Shown piece after piece: positions 57,373 to 64,000 of a DNA stretch of 64,000 bases. The notes beneath the pieces were generated by a model. That model saw only the letters and a program-made list of their open reading frames with translations. It searched no databases and was not told the origin of the DNA. The number at the start of each line of letters is the position of its first letter. Positions within the stretch are counted from its first letter, which is position 1. Source of the DNA: Guadua angustifolia (Eukaryota; Streptophyta; Magnoliopsida; Poales; Poaceae); the NCBI GenBank assembly GCA_036346375.1, contig CM070508.1, positions 11,402,852-11,466,851 of the forward strand, read 5' to 3'. The position numbers and the translations under genes were made by a program.

Positions 57373-57628
57373 TATCATATATGTGTCACTACATGCGCTA
57401 ATAATTTTGTGAATGTCCCAAGACCCCACTGAGCTTGGCGCTCTCATTGAACTAATGAACCTGAGTGAATGGAAACGAACATACCCGCTCTCAGCATTAG
57501 GCCATTGGCCTCGTCCTTGCACACATTTTGATTTTATCTATTAAAGCGGCCAATATCTGCCAATTTTTGTTGCTGAAGTCTCTTAAGCAAATATCGGTGA
57601 GTAGAGTATTGAGAACTATTGTTTTTTC

Positions 57629-57870
57629 ATTATGTGTAAATTGTATTGGAGCTTCCTAAACTTCCGCTGTTGTTTTCACTTGCTTTTCTGAACTTGCAAG
57701 TTACTTTAATTTATCAGTTCCTTAAACTTGTACCCGTTTATAGCACTAGTCAAATGTTGCAATCGGATCTAATTAAGTTTAGGTAGCCGACAAAGTAAAA
57801 TTCAAGTTTATGGAGCCAAGTGAGACAATCTTACAAGTTTACGGAGCCCTGATATGCATTTTACGCTTTC
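57629..57870. mobile_element. Inverted-repeat MITE
   Basis: TGTAAATTGTATTGGAGCTTC on the left pairs with the inverse of GGAGCCCTGATATGCATTTTACG on the right (GGAGCTTCCTAAACTT against GGGCTCCGTAAACTT). About 240 bp, family uncertain. Confidence 0.6.
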
Positions 57871-58548
57871 ATTATTTAAGAACATAACATTGGGGTTCCA
57901 ACTTCCAAGTTAAATATTGTAGCATTCTTGCACAGATAAACTTTGTTTACGGCAACGCGGTTGGTTTTGTTCCAAGGCAGCCAAGAAGCTAGCCATGGTT
58001 TTCTACAGGGAAAGCGGGGCTTAATTATTTGCAGCACGTACACATCTGGCATTCTCTTGATCCCTCTTCATAGGATGAAAGTCACACCATTAGATTATTA
58101 GTGGAAGGCCACCAACTGGTGTCCTTTCCTGCAGAAAGGAGTCAAAATTTTTGAAATTTTGGCGAGACGTCCACATCTCCGTTTCCAGTGTGAAGCATTA
58201 ATTCTCTACAGCATTCAAAACATATCTCACTCACCTCAGTCGATCACCTGAGAGGTGGCTAGCCTAACATTTCTACATGTGCATCAATTCCACACGTACG
58301 CAATTGCGAATTGAGCGGCCTAGCTCATTCCTTTCGCGCGCTTCTTCCATGAAACAAATGAAAGTCAATTAGTGACGATGCTACAGTGGTCCAAGGGCAC
58401 TCAGCACACACATTATACCATAACCATTCAAGATAGTTTAAGCACCTCGTGTGTACGTTGTTTTGTGTTGCACAATCAGTACACAGCGTCCGACTCTTTA
58501 GGTCTTCAATTAGGCTGCTAGACGACCTAGCACAACAATATATATAAG
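57871..58548. other. Intergenic DNA
   Basis: No gene, RNA or repeat supported. Confidence 0.4.
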
Positions 58549-58990
58549 GGCTATAAGCCTACAACAAAGACATCACTTTTCTAGCCCTCCTTGCCACCGG
58601 AATCACAAATCTAGCCTTCTCCCCCACGGAAATTGTAAATCTTGCTCCCCATAACGAGCTCCTACACTTCCCTACCACAGAATCCGGTATGTCACGCTCC
58701 GGGAGCAGAAGCTCCCGTGGTTAGCGAGCGCGGGAGCGCGCTGTGCCATGGAAGCCGGGCGCGGGAGCGGCAGGAGGCCGGCGAGCGCAAGGAGTTCGTG
58801 GCTAGGTGCGGGAAGAGACTTGCCGCGGCTAGTGAGCACGAAGGCCACCCCCACTGTAGGAGAGCGCGGCAGCATGCTCGATGGCTAGATTTGCACTTCT
58901 GGTGGGGAGGGGGCTAGATTATTTGTGATTTAGGTGGCAAGGAGGTTTACAAAAGCGATCACTTCGTGATACTTAGCCTGTCTCCTACAA
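58549..58990. mobile_element. Inverted-repeat element with GC-rich core
   Basis: CTCCTTGCCACCGGAATCAC (58587) pairs with the inverse of GTGATTTAGGTGGCAAGGAG (58925-58944); pairing extends outward with lower identity (GCTATAAGCC against GGCTAAGTATC). The core has a short ORF on each strand with no family. Confidence 0.55.
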
Positions 58991-59199
58991 AAGGCCAACA
59001 ATTGATGGATTAGTATCTCCTTGCACTTACTCTTTCCGGTCATAAATAGTTATCATTTTGGACATAGTTGCAATCAAATTTTCGAAGGCTGTCTCCTGCA
59101 AAAGGCCAACAATTGATTTATTAGTATCTCCTCGCACTTACTCTTTCCGGTCATAAATATTTATCATTTTGGATATAGTTGCAATCAAACTTTTCGAAA
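58977..59199. repeat. 111-bp tandem duplication
   Basis: GCCTGTCTCCTACAAAAGGCC... to GTTGCAATCAAA recurs from about 59088 as GGCTGTCTCCTGCAAAAGGCC. It duplicates the 5' end of the adjacent Stowaway element plus its flank. Confidence 0.85.
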
Positions 59200-59405
59200 C
59201 TTTGACTATCAATATGTTTTAAAATATTTAAATTGAATATATTAAAATCCTATGTATAGATTTGTTTCAAAAATTACGTACTTTCATAATATTACAATTT
59301 TATTATGTTTTATAAATATATTATAATAGAAATTAGTTATCAAAACTGTGTTTTAGAGACCATATCGATATCTAAAATAATAACTATTTGTGACTGGAGG
59401 GAGTA
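59139..59405. mobile_element. Stowaway-like MITE
   Basis: Left CTCTTTCCGGTCATAAATA and inverse right CTCCCTCCAGTCACAAATAG, flanked by TA. A partial second 5' end lies at 59028-59087 because of the tandem duplication. Same family style as 45589-45801. Confidence 0.85.
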
Positions 59406-60400
59406 TAAGATTTGTTCTTCCCTTCTGGCCGTAATTAATGTGGGGACTATCCCAACAATACATATCTTCAAGATACGATTCTATCAGCGCATGTATAGTG
59501 GTGTAGATTGTGGCTATCTATAATACACTTCATATCATATATAGACAATACTAAAGACAACCGATACAATAGATTATCTATATAGCTATCTGTAATGATT
59601 TTTCATATAATTAATATCTTGTATGTCATGATCTCTCATACAATTAATAAACTATCTATATAATGATATACATAATATAAAATCGTCTATAAAACCATCT
59701 ATTAAATAGTAAACAACATATCTCTTTCCTTATTTTCTCTTCTCCACATCACTCAAAATTCTAGGTGATATAAACTTTTTTACAGCTGATATACCCACTA
59801 GTACCTTCCCTCACGATCCTCCTACGATCAATTCTGATCCTGCCAACAACCTAAAATACGTACGACCAAATTAATACCTTACTCTCGTCATTTCAAAGAA
59901 GGACCAAGCAACAGTGCTAGCTCCTGGCCCATCAAATACCTACGAGAGTATTCCCCTAGGTTAACTCACCTATCCTGAAGACTCGAGCGGACTGACGAGT
60001 GACGACGGCGACGACGGAAAAGCAAGCTATTCAGGTCTCGATCGATTGCGGGTACGTCACCGATCGACCGAGACTGGGCCAGGTTGCGATTGCTAGCTGC
60101 CTAGCTTTACTTTCGCTGTGTACTCGCTTTGATTGACGATTATTTTAGTGACTATATTGGTTAACTTCTCAGCCCGTCTGGAAAAACAGCGAACGGGACT
60201 GCCAAATTTTTCCCTCGTTTGAATGCGACCACGGATCAAATGCATATGCGAGTTGTTCTCAGGTGCCGTTTGGAGGCGTCTGGAAGGAAAAGTTTTATAG
60301 GGTATTATACTAGTAGTATATAGTAGACAGTAGAAATTAGATCTAGTCATTTATTTGTTGAAGGTATTATACCACTACTATTAGAATAATTATAAATAAA
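59406..60400. other. Intergenic DNA
   Basis: AT-rich with a small GACGACGG-rich patch near 60000. No gene supported. Confidence 0.4.
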
Positions 60401-60653
60401 TACTTTCTCTGTTGATTTTTATAATATGCGGTTTGATTTGGTGCGGTCTTTAAAGCTGGACTTTGACCATTATTTTTTTATAATACTTTTTTCATAGCTA
60501 CAAAATCATAACTATAGAAAAGTGTTTTCAAATAAGAATCTATATATTGTTGAACTAATTGTTGATCAAAATTGAACTAATTGTTGATGAAAATTTACAA
60601 ATTTAGAATCTAGAAATGAGTGAACGCCTCATGAAAAATCAACAAATAAAGTA
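60401..60653. mobile_element. Stowaway-like MITE
   Basis: Left TACTTTCTCTGTTGATTTTT and inverse right TACTTTATTTGTTGATTTTT. TA at both edges. About 250 bp. Confidence 0.8.
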
Positions 60654-62285
60654 TTAACTAATCAGATCTGTTAAATCAAACAGTCCATATTAAATTTAAT
60701 ATACAGTACAACAGCTTCGTGAAGGATTTGATCGAGTTTGACGCGCCGGAGCCAGTCGGAGGCTGCGTCCTGGCTCCTAACTGCGGACTGCCTAACGCCC
60801 TAACGACGCTAGCATACCGAAACATGATGTCAGAGGGAAGCAGAATCATATATACCATACCCTAGGTGCCGAGTGCTGTCAGATCAAAAACCAGATGTAT
60901 TGGATCAATCTGAAGCCTTACTTCTTGATCCAACACGCGGCGTAACGAGGGAGCATTCCTCTCACCGCAGGTAGTATTGTAATCAGGGCAACTAGATTGG
61001 TAAGATTGAATTGTACTCCAGCTAGGATGGATCAGTCTGGTTGCTTAACATCCAAGCGATGACCTTTGGAGCCTTTTTTGATGTCTCGTTGATCTAAAAA
61101 AAACCTTTGGAGCCTTTTGCTACATGTTCGGATGAGCAGTGGATGTTTCTAGCAGCATATGTACCAACAAATGCAAAATGTAGCATACACCCGCTTAATG
61201 ATCGCGCGAATCTCTTCTAGTATCAGGGTGTTTGGATTATATGTATTTTATTCAAATATTTTAAGATCTAACTTAAATTTAAACTAAATCTCAAAACTTT
61301 TTTTTAAAAAAAAATCACCACTCATCTAGACATGCCCTTAAGTTTCATAGGGACCCAAACGTGTGTACGTCTCAGCTCTCAGATCCTAGGACTGGTTTCT
61401 GCCTACTCTCCGAGGCGAGTAGTGAGTACCAAGTGTGTTAAAGCCAAATAGTCTTACTCCTCACAGTGAGTCCCCTAGGTATTAAAGCCAAATAGTCCTG
61501 TACTCCTCAAAATTGTAAGGTGCACCAAGGGCTTGTAGATCCTACTGCACCTTACCGTAACGACAGATAATGCGCTTCCGCACCAAGGTGACAAGGCAGC
61601 TAGTAGTGCGTTCTAGCTAGGCTACATGAGGTTGTTATTTCTTGGCATGGACAAATCTAGGCCATCTCTACCTCAAGTCCTGACGACGTCACTGGTGTAT
61701 ACAAGTTTTGTAGACGTAGCAAATACGAGAAATGAGATTATCTTTTTCCGAAAAATGCACAAGCAATCAAATTTTGCTTGTAGCCGAGCCGATTGGTAAA
61801 GAATTTTGCTTCACATCCCAGTGGCATGTCACGTAAAAAACTGTGCAAGAGGTCCCTTCTATCGTAAAAAATGCAGACATTTCTTTATGTTTTAAAGACA
61901 TTGTAATTATGTTGCCACTAAAAGTCTTGTATGAAGTCTCTCATCAGGTTCTATGCCCTCTTAGAACCGAATCCATCGTAAAAACGTCACATCGTTTGAC
62001 ACGTTTAAATATTCGAAAGCATTTTCTCGACGCTCGTTGACAAATGGACCTTCCGAATTCCACCAATCATGCTCGGTGCGCGTGGAATGGAACCTGTAAA
62101 CGACTACAGCTGATCCGCCTCCTATTTCCCACTAGAATGTAGCAGTGAGGTCTAAGGATTTTCTTTTCGCCCTTCAGATAAACAAACCTCCAATGATCGC
62201 CCGTTCCAGCAGAGTTCCATGCAGCTCTCCCTCCGCAGTTCGTCCTGTGAGACAGGGACAGAGCCCAAACCCAACAGCTAAAGCA
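60654..62285. other. Intergenic DNA
   Basis: Holds a small direct repeat TTAAAGCCAAATAGTC (61438 and 61481). A stop-free plus-strand stretch at 60709-60860 has coding-like composition but no recognised family. No gene supported. Confidence 0.4.
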
Positions 62286-62292
62286 GAGCAGG

Positions 62293-62697
62293 GGCCGCCT
62301 AGGGTTCCAAAAATCATCAAAAATTGCTTCCATTTTCGAGATTTTCGCCATTATCGATGCGGTATGATATCTAAAACTGGACGATAAATCGGTCCAGTTT
62401 TTAAAAAATAAAAAATCGAGAAATTTTATGCAACGTAAACCGGTGGAAAATCGGTGAAAATTGTTGGAAAATCGTTCAAAAATTGCTTGCCCAAAAATTT
62501 TGATTGCTTGATCGATTTTCGGTGAAAATTGCTCGATTATCGATGAAATCGGTCGATTTTTGAATTTTTTTAATCTTTTCACTATCGAGTTCAAAGTGTT
62601 TGACTTTGGCATTCATGCGATTTCTAGCGATTTTCAATAATTTTCGGTATCGAGCTAGTAGTGATTTTTGAATTGAAATCGGTTTTGTAAACCTTGG
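62293..62697. mobile_element. Old hAT-like element, CCGATTT/AAATCGG-rich
   Basis: Left TAGGGTTCCAAAAATC and inverse right CAAGGTTTACAAAACCG resemble the ends of the element at 62850-63292. Interior repeats AAATCGGT and ACCGATTT words. Its target duplication is not clear. Confidence 0.55.
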
Positions 62698-62841
62698 GCA
62701 GTCCAGCCCAGTTTAACGTGAGATGTGACAAGTGCGTGGCACTGCACCTGAAGCGTGTCAGGGGTAGAACCTAGCTAGGGATAGACGTAGGACGACACTA
62801 GATCAATCGACGCCGGTGAGCCAAGTACGTGCGCGGCCATG

Positions 62842-63300
62842 GGCATGGCCAGGGATTACAAAACCGTTTTTCAAAATTCGCATCGAAATTTGCGGTACGG
62901 TTTTCGTAAAAACCGCTTGAAACCGTCAAAAACCGAAAGGTTTAAAATAAAAAAAATTGAATTTTTTTTGAAAAAATCGAAAACCGTTCGGTTTTCAACG
63001 AAAACCATGGTTTTTCACAAGAAACCGCCCGGTTTTCTCGAAAAACCACTCGGTTTTTGACGAAAACCGACCCGACCATATGAATGTTCTTCGAAAACGG
63101 TTTTGAGCGGTTTTTGGCGAAAAACCGCGATTTTTCGCAAAAAACCGCTCACATAAATTTTTCCAAAATTTTTAAATTTTTAATTTTCTTTTTTAATTAG
63201 AATGGTTTACCGAGCGGTTTTAAGTTTCGAACCGGAGCGGTAAGGTGAAAACCGCGGTTTTCGAGCGGTTTTCGTCGGTTTTGTGAACCCTAGGCATGGC
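62842..63300. mobile_element. Non-autonomous hAT element
   Basis: Perfect 8-bp duplication GGCATGGC (62842-62849 and 63293-63300); ends CAGGGATTACAAAACCG and inverse TAGGGTTCACAAAACCG. Interior is almost entirely AAAACCG/CGGTTTT repeats. 443 bp, no transposase. Confidence 0.92.
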
Positions 63301-64000
63301 CACCTCAACACGAGCCGTTGATCTAGCCCAACACCAAGCATACCCTCTAGAATATATCGCTCTTGACCCGTAGCCACCATAATACCCTAGTTTATTAATT
63401 AATGTAAAGGTCCATATAACCTACATAGAGTAGTGATGAGATTATTATATACTATTTGTCTACATGAGGTGTAGTAGTATATAATACCTATAAGTTCAAA
63501 TATAGTATCTTTAGATTAACCCTTTTAGATGAAGTAAGTGCGAAAGTATAAGTAGGGTGTTATGGATGCGTTGACTCGCCCTATGGTGGGCTGAGCTATT
63601 AGTGAAATTTGGGTTAGAGTGTTACAAATGGTATTAGAGTATCAATCTTTATTGCATGAACGCGTGTGGGATAAGGACGTGAGTATATGACGCATGATGT
63701 GTGTGGATCTGGAGTAGCCACATAGCATAGTATATGTGCCGGCACTGAACGTACGAATGTGTACCGAGAGGTGGTTCTATAGGAATCTGCCACGTATACG
63801 ATGTACTGCTGAGAGCGTTAGCCTGAGTGAATATAATACTATGTTCTATTAATGTGAAGGTCCATATGATCTATGTAAAGTAGTGGTAAAATTAGATCTA
63901 TATTGCTTGTGTAAAGTGATAAGTTATGTCTATTGAATTGACTAAAATATTTATAGAATGCTCTATATATATATGTATATATGTATATACATATGTATGT
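63301..64000. other. Intergenic DNA with terminal AT microsatellite
   Basis: No gene supported. A (TA/TATG)n microsatellite occupies 63964-64000. Two similar phrases (AATGTAAAGGTCCATATAACCTA at 63401 and AATGTGAAGGTCCATATGATCTA at 63851) form a weak direct repeat. Confidence 0.5.

Noticed and set aside
1..64000. CRISPR arrays, bacterial operons, rRNA or tRNA genes
   Set aside because: No regularly spaced identical repeats with unique spacers, no tRNA cloverleaf and no rRNA seen. Splice sites and transposons show plant nuclear DNA.

Overview
The window is nuclear DNA from a grass (Poaceae), or at least a monocot. It has GC-rich short-intron-type coding sequence for an ALOG protein, GC-AG-typical plant splice sites in a PMT methyltransferase locus, and a dense, nested set of plant transposon families: Sire-type Copia, L1 LINE, CACTA, MULE, hAT, Stowaway, Tourist and Helitron. 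The species cannot be told from the sequence alone.

Layout. 1-14797: an L1-like LINE (ORF1, then ORF2 endonuclease/RT/zinc knuckle) split by a 9.7-kb Sire-type Copia element at 2055-11791 with 5-bp target duplication TTGTG. The LINE itself sits beside, and probably in an intron of, a plant PMT (DUF248) methyltransferase gene. Five 3' exons of that gene run from 14883 to 21747 with good splice sites, but exon 2 has a Trp-to-stop change and exon 4 a frameshift, so the locus reads as a pseudogene. Its largest intron holds a 3.2-kb solo LTR (15081-18301, duplication ATAAG) and a hAT fragment. 21748-29090 is AT-rich intergenic DNA with a 1.1-kb foldback element and hAT debris.

29090-42215 is a degenerate MuDR-like MULE whose transposase is cut by an 8.66-kb CACTA element (30418-39080, duplication ACC). 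The CACTA carries a broken TNP2-type transposase, an Ulp1-like protease remnant and a duplicated leader, as if two related elements had been fused. 43738-44441 on the minus strand is the one convincing host gene that looks nearly intact: an ALOG (LSH/G1-like) nuclear protein, with one apparent 1-nt frameshift after its domain. 45341-54410 holds hAT, Stowaway and Tourist elements and a second, minus-strand MULE remnant.

54418-57372 is a Helitron (A-TC...CTAG-T, with 3' hairpin) that contains one clean lipoxygenase PLAT exon in antisense orientation and a duplicated Helitron 5' end; a hAT element is inserted in it. The remainder to 64000 is small inverted-repeat elements in AT-rich sequence.

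The coding content is therefore mostly selfish DNA at different stages of decay. The genes do not form a pathway. Many differences between the two Copia LTRs are 1-2 nt indels in homopolymer-like runs, so some frameshifts in this window, including the ALOG one, could be sequence errors rather than real lesions.
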